Assembly (NCBI GenBank): GCA_947172415.1
Contig: OX359192.1
Span: 808,501-872,500 of the forward strand
Reading direction: 5' to 3'
DNA: 64,000 bases
Source of the DNA: Chondrosia reniformis
Lineage: Eukaryota; Porifera; Demospongiae; Chondrillida; Chondrillidae
The notes below the pieces were generated by a model. The model did not search any database. It was not told the origin of the DNA and was given only the letters and a program-made list of their open reading frames with translations. Shown here piece by piece: positions 9,950 to 22,800 of the stretch; position 1 is the first letter of the stretch, and every line of letters begins with the position of its first letter. A program made the translations under genes and the position numbers.

Positions 9950-10089
9950 TGATACTTAAATCTGTTATTCATGCAGTTGATCATGAATTCAACTGTGCAA
10001 AGAAAAACTATTATAGTTGTGGGAAAGAATTAAACAATATTTGACAACTATATATATATATATACTTTAAGCATATTTTCTTGTAGCTG

Positions 10090-10119
10090 CATTATCCTTT
10101 GATAATAATATATAATATA

Positions 10120-10155
<36 letters not shown>

Positions 10156-10360
10156 AATAATATAATATAATATAATATAAATTTGATTAGTTCATTGTTG
10201 ACATGATGGACATCGCCTTCTGAGTGGCAACTGCCAGCTGCTGGATGAGATGGCAGTGTGTCATGTCCTCCCCTGTGATGGATTATTATATATTATTATT
10301 ATTATTATTATTATTATAATTATTATTAGTTATATATAAATGAAAATAATAATAAAACTA
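10090..10360. repeat. TTA/TAT-rich simple repeat tract
   Basis: Long ATT/TTA runs flank a short GC-richer piece (~10200-10280) containing CAACTGCCAGCTGCTGG. Absent at this length from the left palindrome arm. Confidence 0.7.
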
Positions 10361-10439
10361 TAGCTCATTGTTATTGTTTATTATTATAAATATTATTGTT
10401 ATCTACATATACATAGTCACATTAAACCATAAAATCAAT

Positions 10440-10970
10440 GTTGACTGCTGTACTGATAGGGAGGGATCCAATTACCGACGTAGCATTCCCAACCTGGAGG
10501 GCAATGGAGATCCTCTGCATTATAGGAAGGCATGCGACTTTGGTTCTCCAGTCACCATCTTGAGACGCTTGCTAAGCTCCCTCAGGAAAGCCCAGGAGAG
10601 CAGCCCCTCCTGGCTCAATGGCAGCTCTCTGGGAGTGTGATTACAAAAAGTGTCAATATACATGTGGCATCCCATACTAAATACTTTCCCTGTTCCCAGG
10701 GGACCAAGGTCATTCCATCAGGGCAATTCCCGTCTGACCGGTGAAGCCCAGAAGCTAGGTTCTTAGACTAGCCGAGACGGGATTTATGCAGCTGTGAGAG
10801 CATGTTGTTATGGCGCGGAAATCTTCCTTGGCTGTACCTACAACCATGCCTGGTATATAAATTGAGCAATATATAGAGAGCTTTGGACACAGAAGAGGCC
10901 ACGCCTCCTCCAACTCTGCATGCCTCATCAGTTCTTCCGAAAAACAGAATATTCTAAGACCTGAACAGTG
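10440..10970. other. GC-richer insertion, likely decayed transposon fragment
   Basis: This stretch interrupts the right palindrome arm and has no counterpart on the left. Base composition is clearly richer in G+C than its surroundings. Short minus-strand peptides such as MQRISIALQVGNATSV look like remnants of an element protein, but the family cannot be named. Confidence 0.45.
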
Positions 10971-11073
10971 ACTAGTCTTTTTAATGATTTCCTTGTTTTT
11001 AAGCTAAAGAAATTTCCTAAGAAATTATTTAAAGTTACATAATAATCAAATAATAAGAATTTTCATTAATGCT

Positions 11074-12510
11074 CTAACTACGTATATCATTTTTCATGAC
11101 ACACTCTAAGAGTCTGTCTGCTTCTCTGATGCCTGTTTTGTACGCTCCGTGGATAGTGCTGTATTCTCTGCAGTGTGTGGCCTCTCCTGCAAACAGAACC
11201 TGATTGGGAGGGTTACTTACTAGGGGCTTGGATAATTCCAGACGATCAAAATGGCTGTCTTGATTAATGTTGTAAGAGTAGGATCCATAAAATGGCTTAC
11301 TCCCCCAATCACTGCAGATTATTCTGGTTGGTGAAGGGATGGCACATTGGAGGAATCGCTGCAAAACATAGCACACACCATCAGCCAGTTCTTGTTGTGA
11401 TAGATGAGGTATTGTTTGAGCAGCAGATCCAGTTACAAAGAAAATCATGACATTTGAGTCCTTCAACTTCATCATTTGAAATAGACTACCAACCCAAGGA
11501 AACTTCTGTACAAAGACATCCCGTAAATCTTCTTCCAACCACACTAACTCAACACTTGTTACTTCTTTGGCCAAAAAGGGAGTTGGGAATTCTACTATCA
11601 TCTTGTTAACTAAATCAATTTTAATTCCTGCAATTGCTTCTAACTTGCCTGCTGGTAGTGGAGGAATAAAGAGACCATCTCTCAAACCATTAGAGACAGA
11701 CATTTTCTTTTCATACTGCTTCATGACTCCCAATGGGAGAGTTACTATGACATGGTCGCAAGAGTAAACACCTTTACTACTCCTGACCCTAACAGGATAG
11801 TCAACCATTCCTTTGCCTTCTGCCTCCCAAGGATTCCACTCTATCGACTCCACTGTGCAATCTAACTGAATCACATCTTTAGGTATGTCCTTGGTGAGCA
11901 GCGATATCAGGTCAGCGCTACAATATGGCAACTCAAAGCAAACATCTGGTCCTTCTGGAGAGTCGTATTCCATATCAGTAGACACTCCTTCACAAAGATG
12001 TGATCCTTCTATTACACCCTGGTCTAGTAAACAATACCTAAGGAGGGCTGATGTGAGATCCCTCGTGTTCTCATTCATCAGCCCCTTGGCCAGTGCTAAC
12101 TCATTGTAAGTGTCAGTAAGAAATCGCTTCATATCTACCTTCTTCTTGCATTCGGATAATCCTTCGATGGCTTCAGAGAAGAGCATCAGACACTCTTTAA
12201 GGATCACAGGTTCCCTTCCTGAGCTTGTGACCCACAGGCTGTCGTCATTCGGTAGGACATTAGGGTAGCTAGCAATGCCGGCCTCTGACGCCAGTCTGTA
12301 CAAGACGTTTCCTGTAGTACCGTGCAGAAACGTAGCTCCCAGCTCTACTGGTACTCCGGATAACTTGATACTTCGACATCTTCCTCCTAGTTCCACACCG
12401 GTCTCCAAGAGCTTGACATCAAAGGTGCTGGAATATTTACAAAGCCTCGATGCAGCTCCTATCCCCGCCATTCCCCCGCCTACAATGACTACCTTGTAGA
12501 CCTTCTCCAT
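11074..12510 (-). CDS. polyamine oxidase (SMOX/PAOX-like), right palindrome copy
   Basis: 478 aa, one exon, nearly identical to the copy at 4816-6303, with the same GGGMAGIG FAD motif and FAGEATH signature. Differences are scattered substitutions (for example EGLSECKK for KVSSEYRK) and a local change near residue 210. The C-terminus differs: after READRLLE it ends CVMKNDIRS. Bases coding the other copy's tail lie just downstream (around 10970-11000 on the plus strand), so about 100 bases separate the two tails; this is an insertion here or a deletion in the left copy. Start is MEKVYK; similarity to the left arm fades just upstream. Function as for the left copy: oxidation of spermine or acetylpolyamines with FAD. 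Confidence 0.85.
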   Translation of the reverse strand: MEKVYKVVIVGGGMAGIGAASRLCKYSSTFDVKLLETGVELGGRCRSIKLSGVPVELGATFLHGTTGNVLYRLASEAGIASYPNVLPNDDSLWVTSSGREPVILKECLMLFSEAIEGLSECKKKVDMKRFLTDTYNELALAKGLMNENTRDLTSALLRYCLLDQGVIEGSHLCEGVSTDMEYDSPEGPDVCFELPYCSADLISLLTKDIPKDVIQLDCTVESIEWNPWEAEGKGMVDYPVRVRSSKGVYSCDHVIVTLPLGVMKQYEKKMSVSNGLRDGLFIPPLPAGKLEAIAGIKIDLVNKMIVEFPTPFLAKEVTSVELVWLEEDLRDVFVQKFPWVGSLFQMMKLKDSNVMIFFVTGSAAQTIPHLSQQELADGVCYVLQRFLQCAIPSPTRIICSDWGSKPFYGSYSYNINQDSHFDRLELSKPLVSNPPNQVLFAGEATHCREYSTIHGAYKTGIREADRLLECVMKNDIRS

Positions 12511-12849
12511 TGTCTCCTTCCCCTATTGCCATGCAGCCGTTAGTTTTGCGTTAGTTACCGACAGTGCGTCGACGTTCTGCTAAGATGAAGACGATCGCGC
12601 GAGATCTGGCATATATGCGGCATGCGATTTCACGATTTTGTGAATAATGTTCGATCATCTATGTATATATATATATAGAGAGAGAGTGGTTATATTATTG
12701 TTATTATATATTTAAGTGCACCATGTGCAAAAAACACACTAGGGCTATATGCCCCATGCAGCACTAACCAAATTGAAAATGAAAATAACACCCTTTGTTG
12801 AATAGATTGTATTTCTCATATACTACATAATAAGTTCATTGAAATCTTT
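12511..12849. other. intergenic, nothing recognised
   Basis: Holds a CpG-containing stretch upstream of the right polyamine oxidase (likely its promoter) and an AT-rich TATATA tract near 12660. No exon or repeat family identified. Confidence 0.4.
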
Positions 12850-13240
12850 TCTCCCATGGCCACATCTTCTTCAGGCACCTTCCAACTATCCTCTCCTTCA
12901 TCTAGAATACTGACCACTTTCTCTTCATCTGATCTAGATCTGTTACTTCTGCCAGAGTCGCTGCCACAAATGTTCCCTTACCTTCCTGTAGGAGCTGCAT
13001 CTCAAAATAAAGTGATGCAGATCTTCCACTACCTCACTATTGCATTCCTTACATATTCTTTCTTCCCTCCTCATCCTCTCCACCTCCCAGTCTCAATCTT
13101 GAGTTGTGCTGACCTTGTAAAAAAAAAGCTAGCATGCTCCTTAACTGTTTGTCCTGTATCTCGGAACATCTTCCCCTGTAGCCTCATTGCACTGTCTCTT
13201 GTAAGCTTAGGCTTCCTATTCAGGTCAGTTTTCCAACCTT
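12850..13240 (-). mobile_element. LINE (non-LTR retrotransposon) 3'-end remnant
   Basis: On the minus strand, fragments in two frames read AQLKIETGRWRG and RMRREERICKECNSEVVEDL followed by HHFILRC. This CxxC...H...C arrangement after a TGRW-type motif is typical of the C-terminal end of non-LTR retrotransposon polymerases. Stops and a frame change show it is dead. The rest of the element is not visible. Confidence 0.55.
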
Positions 13241-13356
13241 AATTGTTCGACTGCCCTCTATATACAGCAATCTAGCATCCACTCTATCTCCATTTTCAAC
13301 AGTAAAGTTGCTTTCAGGCTCTGAAATGCCTCAAAACTACGTACATTATGATAACT

Positions 13357-13503
13357 GGGGTTTGTTATATATATATTACTATATATACAGCCTAAGGGGT
13401 TTGTTAAATATATATTACTATATATACAGCCTAAGGGGTTTGTTATATATATATTACTATATATACAGCCTAAGGGGTTTGTTATATATATATTACTATA
13501 TAT
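13357..13503. repeat. 39-bp tandem repeat, about 3.5 copies
   Basis: The unit starts GGGGTTTGTTATATATAT and ends CAGCCTAA. It lies just past the 3' end of SMG5 and is not coding. Confidence 0.8.
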
Positions 13504-13890
13504 ACACGTATGTGCAACACATACATATACAAGGCTATTATGTTGATACCAAGTTTCAATTTCATATATATATATGTTCATTTGACAGAGTTGCATATAG
13601 ATTCTGGTACACAAACTTAATGTATAATATGATTAAAATGAATAGAAGTAGGGATAGCCAGTACTTGCAATTGAATTATATACCTCAAATATATGTGCAT
13701 GTATATAACAATATAAAGATCAACAGTGTGATCATAATGTTATAAATAAATTCACAAAGGTCTAGGCTGACCAGCTAATGTTTACTAATGAAAAAGTAAC
13801 ACTGTAACTTTAAAAGACTTTAGCTTCTCAAATGAGATTTATAGCTCTTTCCTGTACTATGTATTCACTGCTAATGACTCAAGATTTCCT

Positions 13891-16800
13891 TTACTTCTTG
13901 TCATGTTTGTTCCAATGGTTGTAAAATGAAAGAGGTGTGTCAACGTCAACTGAATTTTCTTTTGCTTGTTTGATGCATTCTTTGATCTCTTCAGGTGCAG
14001 CATCATTCAATACAGACTTATCGACCAACAAAATGGCCGAGCATCTACCTAAACTCAAACTCAGGCTTTCTTTTGTGAAGTAAGAGGCACATTTCACTAA
14101 ACACATAAAGTTCCTATAAATAAGAAGAAAGAATGAGATTCATATGTACGTATATATATTATTAGTTATATATATGCAATATATGCAATGCTAACAGTAG
14201 CTATTGTGCAAATATGTTAAGGGCTGAATTGACAATAATTGTGATCTTCTATGTACATTCAGCTCTCCTGTGGTTGATGGTGGCCAGTGAGCAGTCAGTT
14301 AAGATGGTCCCTCCCACTGGAAATTGGGTATTGGGTTGAGTCTAATAGAGTAAGGATTCCTTCTAACTGCGTCAAACTTATCTTTTGAAAGGATCATCTT
14401 TCAACTTTTAGAGCGTCTAATTGAAGGGGTCGAAACGTCTGACAGCATAAAAGAAAGAACAAAATTGACGCTCTAAAAGTCAAAAGATGGTTGAGTCTAT
14501 GTTATCAGCTCATTCTGGTAAATAAAATCACCAACCAATTACTTCTTTATAGTTAAAATAGGAGGGGAAACATGAAGGCAGCATTCAATGCTGTGGCAAT
14601 TGTAGCTCAGTTGCAGAGCACTGGTGGTCTAAACCAGCTATCCTGGGTTTAATTCTCAGCAACTGTTTCTTTTGTGTTTTCCATAATGTGGTTTGATTAT
14701 TACTTAATTAATTTATGAGTATGTATTATTATAAAAACACAATAAACCCTTAAAATCTTACATAAAAGCTATTCAGAATTTGGGTCCTTTTCAGCTGTTT
14801 CTTGTACAAAATGTACAATATAAAATAGTATACACTTGTACAAGAAACAGCTGCAAATTCTGAATAGCTGCTATTTAAGATTTTAAGGGATTGTGTATAC
14901 GCACCAATAATGCAGATCTGTCTTGTGTGGTCTTTTTGCCTTTGGATCCACCGTCTCCTCAGCAGCTTGAGGTCTCAGGAACCTATACAAGTGGTTGAAT
15001 ACTGACTCAATATATGTATTTATATATGTTTTAAACGTTTTATAAATTTTAGCATAGAGATTATCACTTGAAAAGCAATATGAAAATTACTTATTCTTCT
15101 CTTCAAATGCTTTCTCTAGAAACTTAATAGCATCCCTGGCAGCATAGTTTTCTCTTCCCTTCTTCATACTATCCAACATATCCAGCACTTCAAAAACAAA
15201 CATAAAATAAATGTAGAAAATTATGTGCGTACGTATATGTATAAAACTGGTGACTTACAATATAATGAGAAATGATTTTAGATAATCTATAATCTGGTAG
15301 TGGCTCAAAGCTACTTTTACTTTTTTTATGATAAAAACAAAAGAATTTCTGAGCAAATTGCACAGCTGAAATTAAAACAGTGCAGAATGCTTCTACCGAA
15401 AGGTCTTGGTCAACTGCAGAATACAAGGTGTGATCTAGTCCAGTGGAGCTGGCTTTTAAACAAATGACGTCATAAATTGATGAATAATGTTATGTAATGA
15501 ATAATACTGGCTAGCAAATAACATTCTTGGAAGATGGAGACTGGACCTCTTGCAGCATCTGATGCAAATGGCCTCCATGATTCTCTTTTCTTAGCATCCT
15601 CTCTCACCGACTTCACCACTCTTGCATCTCACAGACCATTGGGTAGAAACAGTCTGCACTATTTTCAATTTAAGCTGTGTGATTTGCTCAGAGGTTCCTA
15701 TACATTTTCATTATCTATGTAGTTACAGACATACCAAAATAACAAGGTGTATACATGTACCTGATCTGGCGATTATAATGATAAACTGTCTGCTTAACAG
15801 TAGCTTTCTAATGATGTGAAGATTATTGCACAATGTTAGTGCGTCAGGCAACAAAAATGGCGTCACGGGTTTGGACTGGGCATCCTTCTTGCTACTCAAT
15901 GAAGCCACCTCATCCTTAAGGAGACAAGAAAAAATGCCATTTTATATCAGCAAAATTTCACTGTTTTCACTGAATATATACATAACTGTCTTTGAAGTGA
16001 TAGGGAGTATTTCTTTGCGATCATGATGAGCTAGAAAGTTATTGAGTGTCAACAACAAGTAAAAGATTCCTTGTTGTTGACACTCAATAACTTTCTACCT
16101 CAAAGCTGTCTTTGAAGGGAAGGTTATTCATACACTGTACCTCTAGTCTTCGTTGGGCCATTGCCTTCATTATCTGTGACTGTCTAAGTCTGGACTGTTC
16201 CTCTTTCTTCAAATCTTCCTGAATCTTTTTGGTCTTTTGTTCCTGTTCCACTTGACTCGGACCAGTGAATTTCTTGGTGCTTTTGTCAAATGAGAAGGAA
16301 GGAGCAGTCTACAAGAGGTCAGTAGGAGGAGGAGGAGGAGGAGGAGGAAATGTTTGACGAAACTACTAGAATAAAAATAAGAGCTTTACAACAAAGCAAA
16401 CTGTAGCTATAATGGCCCAACTCTGCATGCCCTACTTGTGATGATCCTAATTGCCTGCATATTAAATATTAACAGTCTTTGTATAAAAGTTGCTGAATAC
16501 CCAGGACAGATTTGAATTAATAAGTTTCCCCGTTTATGTTCATTCTGTATGTATACATATAGGTTAAATAAGTTTACCTTGAGATTAGCAACAAAATGAC
16601 CAAATTCTTGAAGGTTAAACAATCTTGCAACACACTATACAATTTATGAACTTCATAAACCACAATGGGAATTATTATGAAAGATTAATGGATGCATACT
16701 ATTATATATATAATCACTCACCAGTTGTTGCTGGGAGAGTTTAGTGGTCGAACTGTAATCAAGAAATTCCTGATTCCTAACGAGAGGGGCAAACCCTCTT

Positions 16801-19800
16801 AATACCTCATCTTCCGGCAAAGCTGGATGACTGGAATGGTCCAAGAGGTTTTCATGCCCTAAATAGTCATACCAGATTAATAAATCAATTCAGTCTTAAT
16901 TAATGGTTCATTTAATGTTATCAACTGAGCATAGATGAGTAGTCAGTAAAGACAGTCTTGTATTTAGCTGGCAACAAATTTATTAAGTGTCACTGATAAA
17001 GTGAACTTCACATCTGCTGTAATGCCATAACCTCTATATAGCTACATAGGAATGGATATAGGTAATGCGTGATTAATGTAGATTTGATATTAGCTACATG
17101 CTCAATTAAGAATCAAGATGGAGGCATAGAATAACTATACTATAACACTTTACTACTCAATTGTAGTAGTCCAATCAATACATAACTGGATTATCAATCA
17201 ATCACTGATTAATTAATTAATTTCATTTCATTTATTTCAGCTAAATTCCCTGATTATGGATTAAATTCAAAGACAAATATGATAAATCTAAACACCCTTA
17301 CAGAATGAACCTTGCCATAGTAGTGAAATTGTACTCAATAGTATTGCTAGGAGAAGAAGTGAAATATATAGCAACATAATGTTATCACTATATTGACCTG
17401 TTTCCAGTAGGAGCTCATTGCTAGGAAGAAAGTTCAGCAGTTCAGCTAATCGAGACCACATCTTGGACGAACTCTACGAATGAGAAGAGAAACTAACTTA
17501 CATAGTTTGCTGTATACACGTATGTAAATACCATATACGTAGGTTTACATATAAATACCACATGGGTTTGTATATAAATGCCACACGGGTTTGTGTATAA
17601 ATACCACACGGGTTTGTATATAAATACCACATGGGTTTGTATATAAATACCATATATACAAATGCCACATGATGTAGTGCCACACATGGGTATAGCCTGA
17701 CCTGAGCACACGTTGCTATGACAATCTGGTTAGCCTGCAGCCAATCACAAAACATTCGTACGACCATCAGAAACACTTCCTCCATAACAACACTACACAA
17801 AAAGTCAACTGCATTCCGATTCAATTCCTCCTTGGTAGGAGCAGTGGGCAGTTGTTTCTTTGTTGCCATGGACTTTTGGAGTGAATTCTGTAAGTGGGCA
17901 AACAAGTTTAATAATAACATGTATCATTACAGGCAATCCAATATACCGTAAAGTGGGAAAATTTTGTAATTTCATGCAAAATCAAACATTTCGCGGTTTT
18001 AATTTTGCAATTTGAAGCATTTCATGATTCCTATACCCGCATATTGCTTACCTCATGAAGCGAAAATGTTGCAATTTGGTCAAATCGTGAAAATCGCAAA
18101 CATTAAACCTCACGAAATTTTCCCTCTATACGGTATGTTTATGTATACTCATTCATCAAATAAATTGAGGTAAAACATCCATGTTGACGTGTCACATAAG
18201 AACCACAGCCGTTTGACAGCCAAAGGAAGATGTAACTGGTTATATTACCCCTATAAGGAGGTTATCTAAATAGCAGAGATACCGATCCTTGGATAGGTCT
18301 CAGTTACACATGTCATATTACATTTGAAGACTATTCCTTAAAGGTCACACTGTATTGCACATACATTCCCACAGGTGTACATGTCTGTTGCCTTGATACC
18401 TTCCCAACTGACCTCTTTGACATCAACAGGATCCGGTTTTATTGGGCTCTGGTTAAAGGATGCTGCCAGCACTATATTTCTTCTCTTACTCTTTCCATGA
18501 TTGTTGGGTGATGTTTTGCTGCCAATGGGAGCCACATTATCATGGTAACCTCCCCTAATGGTGTCTCCCTCCCCTTCAGACTCAGAACTGCTGAGGCTCA
18601 CTAATAAGTCCTCCTCCTCCTCTTCATCAGTGAGGTCATGAAAGTCACTCAAACTATCTTCTGATTCTCTTTTATTCTGCTCAGTATCACTGTTGCTCTC
18701 TGAACCGCTCTCACCACTAGAAAAGGGACCTCTTTGAGGTCTCTTGCGTCTTCTATCAAGAGCTTTTGCCTTAGCACGCTGTTTATTAAGCTTCTTCTTG
18801 TCGGTGAATCCAAATGCTAGACCTATTGGAGGGCTCTTAATAAACTCTATCATACTAGCTCTGAAGCTGAGACTGGGAGGGCACAAATCTTTTGGATTTG
18901 GTTCATTATTTTGCTGATTGTAAGTTTGCAGTTTTCTCAGACAGTGCTTGGAGAGCAGAATAGTAAGCCTTTCCAAACAGTAGTGAAGTAGCTGTGAGAA
19001 TACAGCCAATGCCAGGGCAGTAGCTGCTGGCGTATTTGCAGATCCTAAAGTAAAAAGGTAGCAGAAGAGAGTGAAGTCTGAATTGTGTAAGTTTTCTTTT
19101 AGAAAATATCAGAAGGGTTGGACAAATGACATATAGGAATATTTTGAGGGGCTACCTGGTTCAATGTGTTTGTTTGCTAGTAAAATTGGCACTTTGAAAG
19201 AAACACTGTTATGTATGTGAGCTGTTGTACTTGGTACATGTGAAAGGCACACAGGTGACTGGCTACTAGTTGGGCACCTTGGAGTCTGAGAGAGTAAGCC
19301 TGTAGAATAGCTAGTGCACCCAGCTTCAGCATCAAGTCACATGGAAGGATCAGTCCATGGGAGCGGGGTCCCGCAGGGCTAGGTGCTTCATTTTTAAGAT
19401 CTGCTTCCTTCAAGTGCTCTAGATCATAAGTGAGACATTCCTCCAAGTCAAGAATGACTTCTTGACATAAATCGCCCAACTTGACATCACCTGATCTACA
19501 TTTAGGGAATTGAAAACTCTATCTGAATGTCTTGTATCATGTGGAGGAGTAAATTGCACAATGCATGTGCTGTGGCTATGATATAATAATGGATTGCCCT
19601 TATTTTAGGCTGGGAGGCAATCACTGGTTGCCACTTTCAAGAAGACTCTGCCCCCCAGCCAAGATAAGACCTTGGTCGCTTGGAGGGTTAGGGTAATGTG
19701 ATTATCTACCTATCTTACATCATGAGTGTAAAGCAATACTGACATGTCTGGTAGAGTGGTACTGTCTGATATAAAAAGTCAGGTACTAATGCCTAGCTAG

Positions 19801-22800
19801 ACAAGACATTGGCCAATAAGAAATATCTTACTTGAATTGTGGACTGAGCAGCTTTTGAATGTGAAGGAATTTTACAAGAAATCTCCTGCGAACAAATTCC
19901 CTATGAAAAACATCAAATACACACGTTGAGTAGATTGTATATACGTGTACCTTCTATGCTAATTACCCTTAATACTTCAGATAACATGAACATCAGACTA
20001 CGTATAGTTAATAGCAAACTACCATACAACAAAACTAGTCACTTGTGCTACTTAATCCAGAGCCAGTGTACAAATCCTGTAGCTTAATACAGGTCACATT
20101 AGTCAGGTTTATGGGTGCAAAGGTCAATACTTTCCCTTTCCAACAAAGGAATTGTGTCCATTCCTTTCTTTGAAAAGAGCAGTAACAGTAACTAGGCAAC
20201 CATTACTGAATTGCATGTCCCTAGTTACAGTCACCATGGCAACATTACTCTCCCTAGAGACACCTCCAGACTGCCCACAGGCAGGGGAAGGCTTCATACA
20301 TTGTTGGGATTCTAGAGTGCTGAAGCCCTCTTCATTAGAAGGAACACTACATTGCAGTAATAACCACTGTGGTCAACCAAGGCATGACCAGTTAAGACTT
20401 CCTAGAAACACAACAGAATTCCAAACCCCTCCACATCTTGACCTCCAGGAGACCCTTCCTCCATCAGTGTGATCACAGGGGAAGATATAGTTGTGAATTT
20501 CAGACCTTAAAATGCTGTGCATGGGGAAAGCTTCAAAGTTTCACAGTTTAGGCATTCATACTTATAGCGATGTGTGTTTATACAAGTGCATAAACACGTA
20601 TTGAGTAGGAATATGTATGGTGTACATATATGTACATAGGTATGTACATACATAATAATTATATGCTATGCATTAGAAGGTATACGTATATGTAAATATC
20701 ATTGTGTACATACGTATGTAAATACTGTATCATGTATCATGTAACCATGTAAGTAAATACAAGCCTTTTGTAATTTTGTATAAACATCGCAATACACAAA
20801 ACAAGAAAAGCTGTGATTAGAAACACCACAAGATCATGGCATTTTATCTCAGTAAAACCACGCACAGTCTGCGAACCAACATTCAAGAATTACTTTTAAG
20901 ACTATCATCATCCAAGTCTAGTTGAACCTTAGATGATAGGGATGGGATGGTGGCGGTGATGATGATGATGTAAGATTCAATTTACCAGCAGTTTCATGTG
21001 GTAATCTATTACCCCTAAAGTGCACAATTCTTTTTTACATAGCTCTAACATAATCAATTAGCTAAAAAATAATCCCATTTGGGTGGTGGAGGGACCACAA
21101 ATTTCAAGGTTGCATGACCATATAAATAACTGGTTATATGATATTCCAAATCATCCTTTAAAGAGATTACCAGCAAATTGGAAGCAAATAGATCATATGA
21201 GTGTTCATATGCACAGCCTGCTAAATGGACCTATTAATGATATAATTTACAGTAAGTGAACAATATTAACACACTAACTCATCTTTCTTTCTTTAATAGT
21301 GTGGCAGAGACATTACAAGGCTATTGCTCATCTAATTCGCTACTACTGAAGGGCGTGGCATGCCCCACTCACTACTACTTACCTGACCGTATCCTCTTTG
21401 GTTCTCAAAGCTTCATGATTCTGAATCCCTTTCAATTTCCCATCAATCTTATCCAAGAGTCTCTGAAGGTTCTGTTCCACTCCCGCAAAAGGCTTTGGAG
21501 ATGTCAAACTGGAGCAGAGAAACAACAATTCCAACCTATCATGGTCCCACCGAGAATTGCAAAGATAACCCATCCATCCGTATGATAGTGGTACATAGTA
21601 TTCATTCATAGGTAGACAGGTTATTGCATAGGAGTATAAAGGTATTCTAAATCACTCAGCTGTACATATCGCGTTACGACCATATTACATTCACTAAATT
21701 ATTACATGGATTGTGAGTGTGAGCAGGAAGGGTGTGTTTCAAATGTGTTGGCTTGCTGTCACAATAAGTGGCAGACACACATGTACATTACAGTGTTTAG
21801 GTGATGTAACTTTGGAGAGATGGGAAGTGTATGGAGTCAAAGCAAATTTCCACTTCCCAATGTTTCTCCTTTTATAGTAATATCCAATGGTATTTGAAGC
21901 TGGTAGATTGTCTGAAAATGAAGGAAGTTATGTCAAGCTCACTACATTAAATACACCTCATCATTAAACCCACAAGTTTAAAAACACGTTTCTTTATTTG
22001 GTTTCTGTTAGTGCTAGTCTCTCTTTGATGTGGTAAAACCATATAATAGGTACTTTGAAATGACACAGTATAATTGATCCAGGAATCACATGACAGTCAT
22101 GTGACCTTACCATCTCCAGTAATAGTATGCAGCATCACAGCCTTCATTCTTCTCTCCAGCAAGTGCAGCGAGCTGATTAAACACTGAGCCTAAAATGAAT
22201 AAACAGAGCATTTGAAGAAGACTGTGTCGAGACTGATAATACCCATACTATATACAGTATGTAGTAAATACTACCAGAAGAAACTCCTAAATATATACAT
22301 ACACTCAAATTACTACAACAGCAAAAAGTATATTAGCACATTAATCAAAGAGACATTTCAAAGGTAGCCATACCATCCCAAACATCACTATATGTAAGTA
22401 ATTTGTCATTTTGTCCCGAAAGAAATGTAGTCATTTTTAAGATATGAACAGTAGACAGGCATTACTGTCAGGTATGGTCTGAACAATGTGGACCCTCCAA
22501 AGCCCATTGCTTGCAACCCCTGCTCATTAGTATATGAACATACGTACAATCATATGGAATACCTACATGAATGTGGTGTGTATACTTTAGCTCACCATTG
22601 GTGGGGTCTAGGGCTATAGCTTTACTGTAAAATGCAACAGCTGGTAATGCATTACCGTCAATTTCAGATTGATAGCGAGCTGCAAAACAACAGAATTATC
22701 ATAATAAATGAGCTATATACTCAAATTGCATATCTTAATATCACAGCCTGAGGCGTCTCATATAGGTAAAAGGAATCCAGAAATTCACAACAAACATTGA

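Larger units (their letters stand above)
8512..12510 (-). repeat. right arm of a large imperfect palindrome
   Basis: Inverted copy of ~4846-8250, containing the fucosyltransferase-like gene (+) and polyamine oxidase (-). It is longer than the left arm because of a triplet-rich stretch (10090-10360) and a ~530-base insertion (10440-10970). Pairing of the arms begins around the shared ACGCAAGTTTTT upstream of both fucosyltransferase starts. Confidence 0.85.

Noticed and set aside
20152-20472. Plus-strand 106-aa ORF within an SMG5 intron
   Set aside because: No recognisable family, no splice context, overlaps no conserved exon. Not supported as a gene.
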